Shown one piece after another: positions 1 through 10,269 of a stretch of DNA of 22,828 nucleotides. Position numbers and translations under genes: made by a program. The notes under the pieces are model-generated. The model did no database searches. It was not told where the DNA came from and saw nothing but the letters and a program-made list of their open reading frames with translations. The stretch is taken from NCBI GenBank assembly GCA_900660155.1, contig CABFPE010000019.1, forward strand, positions 198,633 through 221,460. Reading direction: 5' to 3'. The DNA is from Hofstenia miamia. Its lineage: Eukaryota > Xenacoelomorpha > Acoela > Hofsteniidae. Position 1 is the stretch's first letter. Each line of letters starts with the position of its first letter.

Positions 1-98
1 ATATATATATATATAACAAATTACAAGCTAATCTGAAAACACTTGGTCTGGCCGATACTAACTTCCAGTACCTGGTGGCATATATATATATATATATT
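1..98. repeat. Two short TA microsatellites flanking a GC-richer island
   Basis: The window opens with an (AT)n run at 1-15, and a second TA run fills about 81-98, followed by a T tract. The island between them has a much higher GC content and may be a transposon scrap. The first run is cut by the window edge, so its true length is unknown. Confidence 0.9.
24..82 (+). pseudogene. Possible scrap of a BEL/Pao retrotransposon protease region
   Basis: Read from base 24, the plus strand encodes QANLKTLGLADTNFQ. After a one-base frame change it continues VPGGI. From memory, BEL/Pao Gag-Pol proteins carry a conserved L-x-L-A-D-P-x-F-x-x-P-G-x-I-D segment in the aspartic-protease region, and this fits L.LAD.NF..PGGI. 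Only about 20 residues are present, and TA repeats end the similarity on both sides, so nothing functional remains. The assignment rests on one short motif and could be chance. Confidence 0.3.
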
Positions 99-468
99 TT
101 TTTTGTTATTTCACGTGTATGGAGAGCAATCTTCTAATTGATATTACTTCTACTGCATGGCTTCTGTTAGTAGTGGTAAAATACTTTTCACCCCACAAAC
201 AAAAAAAATGCACTCAAGTTAAATGGGAAAGCAAATCAGGTAGAAACAAGATCCGAAAATTTGATGTTGAGCATGTTGTTGTGTCTAAATTGTAAATTGT
301 TAAAGAATAAGAAATGAGGATGCTAAACTCAGTACCGGCAAAGGGGAGAATCCCATAGGCCCTGCGCTAGGCAATTTTACAGAAAAGCTATTAGTGAATT
401 TAAGAAAATTAACTATGAATCTTTCATAATATGAATTCAACGATTATATCGCTAGTTGTAGAAATAAA

Positions 469-830
469 CATGAAACAGGTACGTTTTTAGTGCTTCTTGA
501 AATCTTTGTATGACGTCAACTCTCGTAAATTAATAGGAATGCTATAACATAATTTCAGACCCACAATGCTAAGGTTACGTAACGCAAAATTGGTACGACC
601 AAAAGGGATGTCAAAATCTTTAGATTGTCGAATGTTCCTTAAACTTCTTCAAGGCTGAAGAGTATAAGAAAACGAGAGAGGCAAATTAAATTTATTGACG
701 ATTTTGAAAGTAAGACACGGTAAATTGAATTTAATGCGTTCATCCACCGGGAGCAAATGTAAATCGTAAAGGTAAGGAGTTATGCGATCATTGTGCCCAC
801 AGACTGAAAACAGATCATTTGTCAACAGTA
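469..830 (-). pseudogene. LINE reverse transcriptase, C-terminal fragment (jockey/CR1/L2 type)
   Basis: On the minus strand a frame runs from about 795 down to a TAA at 487-489, with one internal stop (TGA at 649-651, plausibly a decayed CGA). It begins NDRITPYLYDLHLLPVDERI, close to the 'R..DHITPxLxxLHWLPVxxRIxFK' block that follows the RT domain in many animal non-LTR retrotransposons. It continues with LTFKIVNKFNLPLS, then RSLRNIRQSKDFDIPFGRTN, and finally SYKDFKKH. That is the usual LINE C-terminus (R.LRS...L.vP..r....., then sFKk.LK.yLF). A frame change after KKH would restore the K.YLF ending, which reaches about 469. The RT catalytic core is absent, so this is a 5'-truncated dead copy. 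The extent above 795 is uncertain. Confidence 0.75.
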
Positions 831-889
831 TGGTTGAGTGCTATGTTCTATGAGTGATCAGGGTGGAGAGTGAATGCATCAAATATTCA

Positions 890-2160
890 ATAATTTGAGT
901 TCCATTGTGCTGGAAAATCTGCAAAAAGTATTATGCTGGATTCTATTTCGAATAATACTGTATAATTATTTTTCATATTTTTTAGTTTTTCATAGTAAAA
1001 TGATAAAATAAAGATTTTCGTAATAAAATAATAACATAAAATAGCTAAAGAAAAAGGCAAATCAATAACAAGTGTAAACAATCAGCAAAGAAAGAATATT
1101 CTTAAATCTGTCACGAATTTTTCCATTAAATTTAAAAAAATATTGCCAAATTCATAATCAGCTTAAAAAATTGATCTAAATTGCATTGAAATTTACTTGC
1201 TATACAACAATTGCACATACATGTACAGTGTTATAAAAAAGAAGAGAACAGTTTTTTATAACATTATTTGCTTCTAATACTGATAAAAAATAACAGTTGA
1301 TACATTAAATGCGTCATCTAATGGACGAACATAGCTAGTTATGAAATTAATAATTTTCTGTCTGCAATAATAACTTTCAACAAACATCACATTTTCCAAC
1401 ACAGTCCCAAATACTTCATCATTTTGGGATATTTATAGAATCTTTCAATTATCTTAGCTATTTGATAGCAATTAATTTCGATACACTTAACATCTGGTGA
1501 TTGTGTTGACCAAGAAGAACTTCTATAGCAAGGGCGCCGAAAAAAATTTCTTAAAGGAGTGTCAAAAAAATTTTTGCACGTGTGATATTTTAGAAAATTG
1601 TTTTTGTTGAAAAATAATTATTTTTTTGAGGAAATTTAATCATTTTATTGAAAGAGAACAAAGGATCAGATGTTATTTTCCAAACATTTGATTATCCGAA
1701 GTAATGTGCTAGAATCTGCTTTAATTTCCCATCCCATGTGTAAAAATATCAGAATATAGGCCTATAATTTTAATTTTCTACTACTAAACTATTTTGAAAT
1801 CGATTATTACCATAATAAGAAGCATTTTATATATGATATACTGCAGTTAAAATGGAAGTAGATTTTAAAATAACACCATTATTTTCTAGATATTAATCAA
1901 AGATTTAAAACCTGGTTTAAGGAATTAAAGATTTTTTATAACGATCTAGAAAAATTTCTTATTCACCTAGAAATGACTTGCGAGTTTTATGAATTATTAA
2001 TAGTATAGTTCACATTCGAATTGAAAACTGGATAAATGTATTTCTGCAGCAAAAATATGTTTCAATATATCTAGCGCAATATTAAATACAATTTAATTTA
2101 TTTCAATCAAGTATTACTAAGAAATTCGAAATTTAGATTTGATAAAACTCTAGTCAATTC
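890..2160. other. AT-rich intergenic DNA without recognised features
   Basis: No plausible coding region was found. The frame at 887-1081 on the minus strand is short, very AT-rich and resembles no family I know. Homopolymer A and T runs are common. Confidence 0.6.
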
Positions 2161-2175
2161 AATCAACTCACCATG

Positions 2176-2206
2176 AAGGGGGACCGCTGCACCATCTTGC
2201 CCCCTT
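2176..2206. repeat. GC-rich hairpin island
   Basis: AAGGGGG at 2176-2182 is the exact reverse complement of CCCCCTT at 2200-2206, separated by 17 bases. Another C-rich run (TTCCCCCGCCATCTT) follows directly, and CCATCTT occurs twice. The island stands out against its surroundings. No function is assigned. Confidence 0.5.
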
Positions 2207-2209
2207 CCC

Positions 2210-2960
2210 CCGCCATCTTAAACTGGAAGCAAATATAAGAGGAACCTTTTCTATCTATAAAATGCAGCCAGCCTTACATGAAGGAAAATTTTAATCGGGA
2301 CCTATAAATTTCCTCAAATAAATATCCACGCAAAGTTTGAAGAAATCGTTTTTTTGAATATGCATTTCATGAAAAATTTGATATTACTTTTTGAACATTT
2401 CCCATAGCAAAGCTGCAATAAAGGGATTAGATTATAGGAATTTACGAAAGCGTGGTTCTGAAGTGATTTTGGAAATTTATCCCATACGATGTCTTTTGAA
2501 AGTCATTGACCAATGCTATTTTAAAAGTTGTTTTGAATTTTACGGCGTTTAATGTTAGTTTTTTATTACTAATGATTTGACTTAAATTTTCTTCGTAAGC
2601 AAAAAAGCGATTTATATACACCCAAAAGAACTATCAAATGAATTTTAGTGCAGTTGATTTAGAAGCATTTTTACCGTTTATTCTAACATGCTAAAAAATT
2701 TCTATATTAAACGAAGAAGTGTTTTGTTCTTTGTGGAACTTTATTGAAAAATTTCTTCAATTTTTTCAACAGCTGTTCACCTCACCCTCATTTTTCTTTA
2801 TCTATTTTAGAGCTTCCACTTTTTTTAAATCTTGCTTCTTTGGAAAATGAAGTAACATTAAACATTGTTCTAAGTTGCATGAGAAATAATTATTTTAATT
2901 AAAAAGAGATTGCGTTCACTTAAATAATTAGATGCTATTTCTTAATGAATCATTTTAGCA
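2210..2960. other. AT-rich intergenic DNA without recognised features
   Basis: There is no open frame worth annotating and no recognised repeat. The sequence is dominated by A/T runs. Confidence 0.55.
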
Positions 2961-3277
2961 TTAAGTTTCTTTTTGCCCCAGGCCTTTTATCACAGTTAGA
3001 ATTGGAGCAGAATTTCGTAACCTGACCCACTCCATTTAATAGTCATCTGCTCCATATTGCCCCGCACCTCATATTCTACCGGCCCAAATTGTTCCACTCA
3101 ACAAATTCTGATCCAAGAACTACTCATGATATGACTTATAATGATAACACATGACTGCCAAATATTTTCCATTCATTACTGCTTAGAAAATACAGAATAC
3201 TTTTATAATGTCATCTACTATTTCTACTAATAGGAATCAAATAAATAACATGAGGCCAAGCGGATAGCTTTTAAACT

Positions 3278-3287
3278 CGGGCCCGGG
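3278..3287. repeat. GC-only word with overlapping GGGCCC and CCCGGG palindromes
   Basis: The ten bases CGGGCCCGGG sit in otherwise AT-rich DNA and contain two overlapping 6-base palindromes. A related GC-only palindrome lies at 3648-3663, so the two may mark one decayed repeat family. This is an inference from word similarity only. Confidence 0.45.
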
Positions 3288-3463
3288 TGAAAAAATTTAT
3301 TGTTTTATACATTTCTTTTAAAGTTCTACATGTACATGTATTCAGCGTGCATTATTATTATATTTCATTTGAGATCTCATTTCATCTTGTACTCTTGTAA
3401 GTCATCACATGAATTGATGCATTAAATTCAACCGATCATCTTATTCAATTAATGAACATACAC

Positions 3464-3700
3464 TTATTATTATTATTATTAAATAGATTTATTACCTTAA
3501 TACAGGTCTACAAATATATTAAACAGTCAACAAAAGTCATTTATGGACTGATGAACTACAAGATGATTTGCATGATTTGCATGGACAAACAAGATATGAT
3601 AAATTTCGGCCCAAGAGTTAAATTTTTCAGGGTGCTTACCAATAATTCCAGGCCCGGGCCTGGTTTCAGCTTTGCACACCGTGTTGTAAAGAACATTTTG
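3464..3700 (-). mobile_element. Possible retroposon 3' end with an AAT tail (minus strand)
   Basis: A (TTA)n run occupies 3464-3480. Read on the minus strand it gives AATAAATCTATTT followed by (AAT)n: a polyadenylation-like hexamer just before a trinucleotide tail. Animal LINEs and SINEs of the CR1/L2/RTE kind often end in such simple tails. The body upstream on the minus strand is not recognisable. The short overlapping frames here (3452-3781 plus, 3527-3733 minus) resemble no known protein. The outer boundary is a guess. Confidence 0.3.
3648..3663. repeat. Perfect 16-bp GC-rich palindrome
   Basis: CCAGGCCCGGGCCTGG is its own reverse complement over all 16 bases and could form a very stable hairpin or bind a dimeric factor. 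Nearby GGCCC words occur at about 3079 and 3608. It is unusual in such AT-rich DNA. No function can be read from the sequence. Confidence 0.7.
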
Positions 3701-3789
3701 ATAAGCAAACGTGAATTTTACATTGGCATACAATTGAATTCCACTTGGGCGATTAAAAATTTTCGATATTCCATTGGTTAGTAATGGTC

Positions 3790-6700
3790 ACAACAATTAA
3801 TCGAATTGTCAAGCTATGAGAGAAACCCTACCAAATGGGTTTAAATTCCTTAGCCCTTAATTAATGTTAATAAGGCAAGGCATACTAGAAGAATGGAAGC
3901 ATGTAATACTTTTGATTTGAACGAATACATTGTAAGCCCACAAAGCTTCCTTAGTGTTGATCAGAGAGTAATACTGCGAAGTAAATCGTAACATATTTTC
4001 CATTTTTGTAATCATAAGAATGTAAGTTACAATTTTTGACTAAAATTTGCTATATCTGAATTATTTCTTTTACTATACACATTTCGGATTCTAAATCCAT
4101 TGTTCTATGTGTATGCTAAAAAATTTAATTTTATTAAAAGCTGAATTTGTAGTTTTATCATTGCACTACATATTGAGGAAACCTATTCTCGGAACGCTTG
4201 AAACACAGTTTTATGAACATAATTTCGCAAACAACCTATGAGCAATTTTTGGAATTCTATGTATATATATATATTGCCTTGGAAAGTGGCGTTAAATACT
4301 ATTTAGCATCATTTTTCAATTTTTCCAGCATAAAGAAAGTAGTTTTCATAGAAAGCCTATATTTTTATGTCTAGATAACATAAATAAATTTTGAGTAAAT
4401 CTGAGTGACATATTTTTCTATGTTACGTTTATTACGTTAATAATTGGCGCAAGATGTGTACATTTTAATTAGCGCTAGATATATGCATCAAAAAATTTTT
4501 TTAGCGCCGAAGATATATATATATATTGCGGCTGTCCATTTTTTTTGTTATGTTTGAAAAGTTGCGTTTGAACAGTTTGATGTAGTGCAGCTTTGCCTAA
4601 AAATCACTTAAAAATTTTCTCAAATTGGTTAAAGTTTAGATTCACTCAAAAGCATTTACGATTTGCTCCAAAATGCTGTCTTACTGGAATCTCGTGTTTC
4701 CAAGAATTGTTATTCTACACTTATGCATTATTTCCTGTACCTAGAGACTAAATCGGGAAAATATCATTGATAGAATGTCTTAAGATTTTCAGGATGTAAT
4801 TTTGAGTAAATTTTTTAGCAAGAGATTGGTTTGCATCTTATCTCCGTGGGAAGCTTCCCCTAAAAATTCTTATTAAACATACATGCAGTGAAAAAACAAC
4901 AAAATTTGGTCAAATTTAGTTTGAAAAATGTAGTTTACCTAAATATTTTAGTATGAATGTAGTTAGAATTTGTATAATGACATTCCAAATTTCTAAAATT
5001 CCCATACATTGATAGGTATAATGAAAATTTTATAGGAATTTTATAAGTTTGGAATATGTCGGAAACGTTTCAATTCACAATAATCAAAATTGGTAAACAT
5101 AAAAATTACAATCTTAAATCTTAACGAAAGCACTCTTTCAATGGCGATAACCGAATATTTTTTGTTCATATTCCATTCATATATAAATATTCGTTGATTG
5201 ATTAAGTTAATACAAAGGCATGTTTATTTTCATAATATAAACTTCATTTCACACTTCACATACAGTTACTGAAAAATTTATATTTATAGATTTCTTAATA
5301 TAGACTTGAATATAATTGCTGTCATCATTAGGGAATTATTGTCGAGAAAATTAAGTGAAATACGTATTTAATGATTTTAAACATGATTGGTTTTATTCAT
5401 GTAAATATATTTGAATTTATAGTTCATTGTCAGGAAAACTGGAGATGAAGAAAACCGAAATTACCACGCAGAATTAAGTTAATTTAACTTTCAAGGTCAT
5501 GCTTCTAACATGATTGGCATACAATTCATCAAGAAAACGGTAATTGAAAATTTTCACATGCTATTTTCATGAAGCAGCAGTTGTTCAAAATATAAGCAGC
5601 TGAAAAAATGTAATATTAACAAAGGAAGCCAGCTCAAAATTATCGAGATAAGGAATTGATGGAAAATGTAAATGTGTATTAACAACATTATTTTGTTAAA
5701 TTTATTCACTATGTATTACTAAGCATTTTAATAAAAATGTGAATTATATGCAATGAAGTCCAAATAGTTAATAAAATTATTTTGAATTTTTATAATCAAA
5801 ATTTACGAATTCTTGCATTTTCAACATTTATTTATAATCTTAAACAAGATTTAACTAGATTCTCAAAGAAAGCACTTTTTAATTATTAACAATCTCTCTA
5901 AAATTGACGTTTTAGAAATTTTCGCCTCATTTTTTATATAAAGAAATGTAATGGCATTGAATAAATTGATTGTATTTTTCTGAAACTATCTTTAGTTATT
6001 AAACTTTCGTATTAAAACAGTGACATTCTCTACATGTTATTCATTCATCTAATGTTTATGTTAGGAATTTTTGGAGCTTTCTTGAACTTAACTATTGAGA
6101 GGTTTAACTATATATATAATACAATATTTTGTTCAAAATCACTAAATGGGTCTCAATGCTTTACAGAGTGATTAAAAATGCATTATTTAATGTGCATTCT
6201 ACAGTGTAGATTACAGATGACATTGAAACAGTTTCACTATAAGCTTACAATGGAAGTGATATCCTTGTTGTTGTTGGTAATAGACTTGCTCAGACCGGGT
6301 ATTATTAGCGCCGCAGCTGTGTGTAATGTTCACAGTAGAAAAGAAGTAATATTTCCCACTGCTGATCGGTTTTATATCGAAGTGGTCATGATATTCCTCA
6401 AACAATACTAATTGTTATTGCTACAAGCTTATCCTTTGAAGAAGGAGTTTCAATCTAGTCAACAGAAAGGTTTGGTTATTAAAAAATATCAGAACTCTGC
6501 ACAAAGTCTGAATGAGTGGAATGTTCCTAGATAGAATGTCCTTATCACTTCTATCGATCCAGTAATATAAAATTTCCTCATTTTATGTAGAACGGAATGG
6601 CTTTGTTGATTGCAAGGAGATTCCCGGTTTTTGAGAAAACTTTGTTTGGTGACATAAACTGTTTACTGGTTTTCTGTTAACAGCCTAAATGCTGTGCTGC

Positions 6701-8030
6701 TTGTGGTAATAAAATTATATTGGACCAAGTTTTCAGGAAGTAATTGAAACTTGTTTGCAGACTTCAAAGAACACAATTTTATGGCCGGGATGTAGTGCTG
6801 TTATTGCTTGTTTGATAATCGAGAAAATGCAAATTACTATTTACATGAACAATGGATATTACGAGAGCAGAGGCTTTGATTTTTACACTTGGTCCCATTA
6901 ACCAGTCTTTCACATTATCCATTATCGTTATATTTGATTTTGGGAATAGCTAAGCAGAATTTTCGAATGTAAAAGGTACGAAATTTCATCAAGACCCTGA
7001 AGATTCTGAGGTAAATTTCAGAGCAACGGCGAATACCTGGAATAGTAATAGCTTATGGCAATTTGGGTCCGACCATGTAATTTTTGTAAAAAATTTAGGT
7101 ATTTATTTGTCAAACCTATTTATAAAATTTTAGATATTTTTAGGTTTTGTCATTGATATAGATTTTGCAATTACAAATTATATTTGCGCAGTCAAGTCAA
7201 CTAGCAGTAAATGGTGTTTTCTGAGACGTTTAACTAAACATGATGAATGAACATAATCCAAGCTAATAACACTATGCAACACTTTTGGAACATTTTTGTT
7301 CCTGGGTTTTAAGCATGAATCTTTTATTACTTATTTAGTAAATCATTGAATTAATGAAAAAGATGAAAACAATGGCAAAGTTTGCTTTTATGACCTGCAC
7401 ACTGAACATCCATTAACTATAGCCTAGTTGCCGCTTCCGTGCTATACTTCCTAAACTGGTTTTCTAAATTTCACTTTTAATTTTTGTAAAGTTCTCAAGC
7501 GAGGCTAAATATAGTTTGTATATTTATCATATGAAGGATATTTTTTAATATTAATAATACACATAAAATCTCTGCTACAGAATTAAGAAAAAAGTGTACA
7601 TGAAATTGGAATGGAGATTGTTTGAACTAATTAAAAACTTACAATACTACATTCATGAAAACTGTAACAATATATTAGAATGTACAAGATGCTAAATTAA
7701 TTATCATTATAATAATTTGATTTCAATTCGCTGGTGAGGGGGTTCTGATTCTCAATAGAGAAGAGAGCAATGAGGTTTTGTCTGCCTTGAATATGATGAG
7801 AGCTGATTGATTTTTTTTTGCATGGTAGACCTATGAAAAACACAAGTAGAAAAAATTCAGGACAAATTCCATTGCTTCTGTTCCTGATAGGTCAGAATAT
7901 CTTGTCCCGCTTACTGCTACGCAAAACCATGAATCAGACTGAAATGTAAAAGTTGTCCAAGATTTTTATAGTATTGATTTTGAATATTCTTGTGAAATTT
8001 GCAATAAGAACTCCTATGATAAATTGAATA
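3790..8030. other. Long AT-rich stretch, no gene recognised
   Basis: About 4.2 kb with short TA microsatellites at 4262-4274 and 4513-4526, both directly followed by TTGC. Frames such as 6178-6411 (plus) and 6211-6405 (minus) overlap each other, lack recognisable domains and look like chance. No splice-supported exon could be argued for, though short exons of a multi-exon gene could be missed here. Confidence 0.5.
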
Positions 8031-8035
8031 GCAAA

Positions 8036-8225
8036 ATGTTAGTAAGGCTTCATGCGTTACATTCTCATTATATGTTTTTCAAAAATGTGGGCGTTTATTC
8101 CGAGGAGCAAGAAGAGTGATTTCATCAAGATTTGATGAATTTTGAGAACTGATGTAGACGATGGGGGCATGATGAGAGATTATATTTGGGGACTAATTCG
8201 CGCAAGTACCTCAAACATAAGCTAA
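8036..8225 (+). pseudogene. Remnant of a mobile-element-associated protein ('HSH...EEQGERFHQD' family)
   Basis: From the ATG at 8036 the plus strand reads MLVRLHALHSHYMFF, then VGVYSEEQEE, stop, FHQDLMNFE. After a second stop and a frame change it ends MMRDYIWGLIRAS before a TAA at 8223-8225. From memory this matches the C-terminal part of an uncharacterised, widely repeated protein in arthropods, cnidarians and others, with the order LHFLHSH.D.FP.N.G..S.EQGERFHQD...MEKRYQG......M.ADY.W.L. The internal TGA falls where the family has GER, as if CGA had become TGA by CpG decay. I do not know an established family name. Upstream coding sequence could not be traced confidently. It is clearly dead, and alternatives such as a host gene exon are unlikely. 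Confidence 0.6.
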
Positions 8226-8680
8226 CAATCAAGCACATTTATAATGTATTTCTATTCGTTTTGTGTCCGCCAGGTTTTGTAGAATTAAAAATTTCTAAAA
8301 TTTCAATGCAAGAAAAATCTTTCTTAGTATAGCAAAATCAAAATTTGATTAAAATTATTACCATTTTTGAATCATTTATTATTATGACCAGTTTTATACA
8401 TGACTAAATTTGTGTACAAGTCTTCAATAGAAAATTATATTTTCTGAATTTTTACAAACCGTCATATTACATACTCCCATAAACACCAATTTTTGGTTGA
8501 ATCTAAACAGACATTTCCCATCTAGAATATATTTTACAGAATTGATTTGAAAAAAGTACCTTTTAATTGCAGATATTGAACGAAATTGTTTTTTGTTTTT
8601 TAAAAGATGATATTGTAGCATAATCGACAAAGAGTTAGTAGCTAAGATTAAGAGTCCTCCTTGATAATTGAGGGTTGGGG
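8226..8680. other. AT-rich spacer, no feature recognised
   Basis: The minus-strand frame at 8424-8630 is 68 codons of low-complexity AT-rich sequence with no recognisable motif. Nothing else is supported. Confidence 0.5.
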
Positions 8681-9034
8681 GTACACAATTGATAAATATC
8701 TGTGGTAAATTGCCAGAACCAGATTTAGAGATGATCAGTAATGAAGATTAAACCACAATGACATCGGATCAACCAACAAATAGCATATTCCTCACACAAT
8801 CAGTGTAACTATCCTCATTCAGGCAGATTACAACAACTGCATTCAGAAAAACGCCTAGACATTCAGATCGATAGACTAAGAGAGAGATGCTGAACATAAG
8901 TAAGAAACCATCTATTGGGAAGAAAAAGTACGGTAGAAATCACTAACAAATTTGGCATGCATCCCACCGAGATTGACATACTGAGCGATACCAAGAAAAA
9001 ATGCATGTGGGGAGTAACGTCAAACTGTAAGCTC

Positions 9035-9106
9035 AGACAAATAACAAGCTAGTGAAAATCAAAATAGAGAAGACAAATAACAAGCTAGTGAAAATCAATA
9101 TAGAGA
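9035..9106. repeat. 36-bp direct tandem duplication (two copies)
   Basis: Copy 1 occupies 9035-9070 and copy 2 occupies 9071-9106. Each starts AGACAAATAACAAGC and the two differ at a single base (AAAATA versus AATATA). The near identity implies a recent slippage or duplication event. It lies just upstream of the possible LTR. Confidence 0.95.
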
Positions 9107-9204
9107 AAAGATTAAATAATATTATTTGGGGAGTAATCTGTAGCAAGCATTTATAAATATTTATGATGTAACAAGGAGAGTCGTGATTATCAATTAGCTA
9201 CCCT

Positions 9205-9558
9205 GGGGAGGGAGTGTAGCATAATCGGGATCAATCTGCATAAAAAGGAAAAGAAATTAAAAACTTATAATTATTTTGATTACTTTGATTATGCTTTTAC
9301 ATCAATTATAAACATTTGTAAAAATCAGTAATATTACGGAAAATGTGCTTGTTGGCGGAAGGAGGATAACTAAAACACTTAGTTAATTAATAACACGATT
9401 TGTAAAGATTAATGAATGAGTTCATATGTACAGAAACAATAGTCAATGAGAAAGCAGGTACATGTTGTGTTGTTTGTAAAGTGTAATATACAACCACTGT
9501 AAGAAAAGAAACAAGTTGATGAAATTAAAGCATTCGGTTTTATCTCTACTTTGTATCA
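9205..9558 (+). mobile_element. Candidate LTR with polypurine tract (solo or 5' LTR)
   Basis: GGGGAGGGAG at 9205-9214 looks like the polypurine tract that precedes a 3' LTR, and it is directly followed by TGTAGCATAATC. A plausible LTR would run 9215-9558, starting TG and ending CA (..TTTGTATCA), about 344 bp, within the usual size range. A transcribed leader seems to follow, because a segment at 9577-9607 recurs at 16069-16099. No second LTR, no target duplication and no pol gene were found, so this could be a solo LTR, a recombinant, or coincidence. The end coordinate is only a best guess. Confidence 0.3.
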
Positions 9559-9576
9559 GGTTTGATTCTTACATAA

Positions 9577-9607
9577 ATGGAAAGCTAAACGTTCGGGCAC
9601 ACGAGTA
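9577..9607 (+). repeat. Dispersed repeat segment shared with 16069-16099 (inverted)
   Basis: The 31 bases starting ATGGAAAGCTAAACGTTC match the reverse complement of 16069-16099 at 25 positions. Four of the six differences are transitions. In frame both loci read WKAK..S.TRV. This suggests two diverged copies of one element, possibly the leader or coding part of a retrotransposon following the candidate LTR. Confidence 0.5.
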
Positions 9608-10160
9608 GCTATTCAGGAACTCTCACCGTGCAATTATCGGTCAGTTCAATATCAGCTTTACCCTTGCACTCTGTTTAGAGAAAGTGTGTCCTTAGGTTAG
9701 GATACGAATAGTTTTTTACTTTGGTTAGCTTTCCTATCTAGTTGACTCACAGTAATAAGAAATGCCAATAAACAGCTGGAGAGCTGAACGTAGGTTAACC
9801 TATTGTTTTAGTCCAAATTCTGTATTGGCGTTAAACAAAACAAGCCTTATTACACATACGAGGTGTCTATGAACATCCTATTAGTTATGACAGTTATTAT
9901 GGTGTTTTATTATGGACCCTTCGTTGATCTCTTTTGCAAGGCCTCGATGATTGTATCAAGGGTTATGCACTTATTTATCTATAGGGTATTTATATGTATG
10001 GTCATTAAGAGGCGAAAGTGGTCAGGTTGTGAAGTCACATAACAAGAGCAATCATTGTACAAATTTATTAAGGGTAAGCAACACATGGGAGCATCTCACA
10101 ATACCAAATTCACCACTCTCACTGAGAAAGTTCGTTTGTGAATCATAAACCTTTGCATAG

Positions 10161-10260
10161 CACTGATGATCGCTGCTGGATATCATCGTGTTCTTGATTA
10201 CATGGCTCCGCTTCGGGTTCTGACCGTTATTTCTTGGTGTAGATCCCATTGGACTTTAAA
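10161..10260 (+). mobile_element. Possible Penelope-like element terminal repeat fragment
   Basis: The sequence from 10161 contains CACTGATGAT, then GGAT, ATCATCG and TTCTTGATTA, and continues through a GC-richer block to about 10260. It resembles the 'CTGATGA...GGAT...CGAAACGTT' block that I recall from the terminal repeats of Penelope-like elements, where it is part of a hammerhead ribozyme. GATGAT can pair with ATCATC across the loop, but the GAAA core expected after the stem is missing. The frames covering this region (9951-10148 plus, 10052-10249 minus) resemble nothing known. The assignment is tentative. Confidence 0.25.
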
Positions 10261-10269
10261 TACATACAA

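Noticed and set aside
3452..3781. 109-codon plus-strand frame and the overlapping minus-strand frame of 68 codons
   Set aside because: There is no domain, the frames overlap on opposite strands, and they include a palindrome that reads RPGPG on both strands.
9686..9700. TTAGGTTAGG resembling the arthropod telomere repeat
   Set aside because: Only two units, inside other sequence. Not a telomeric array.
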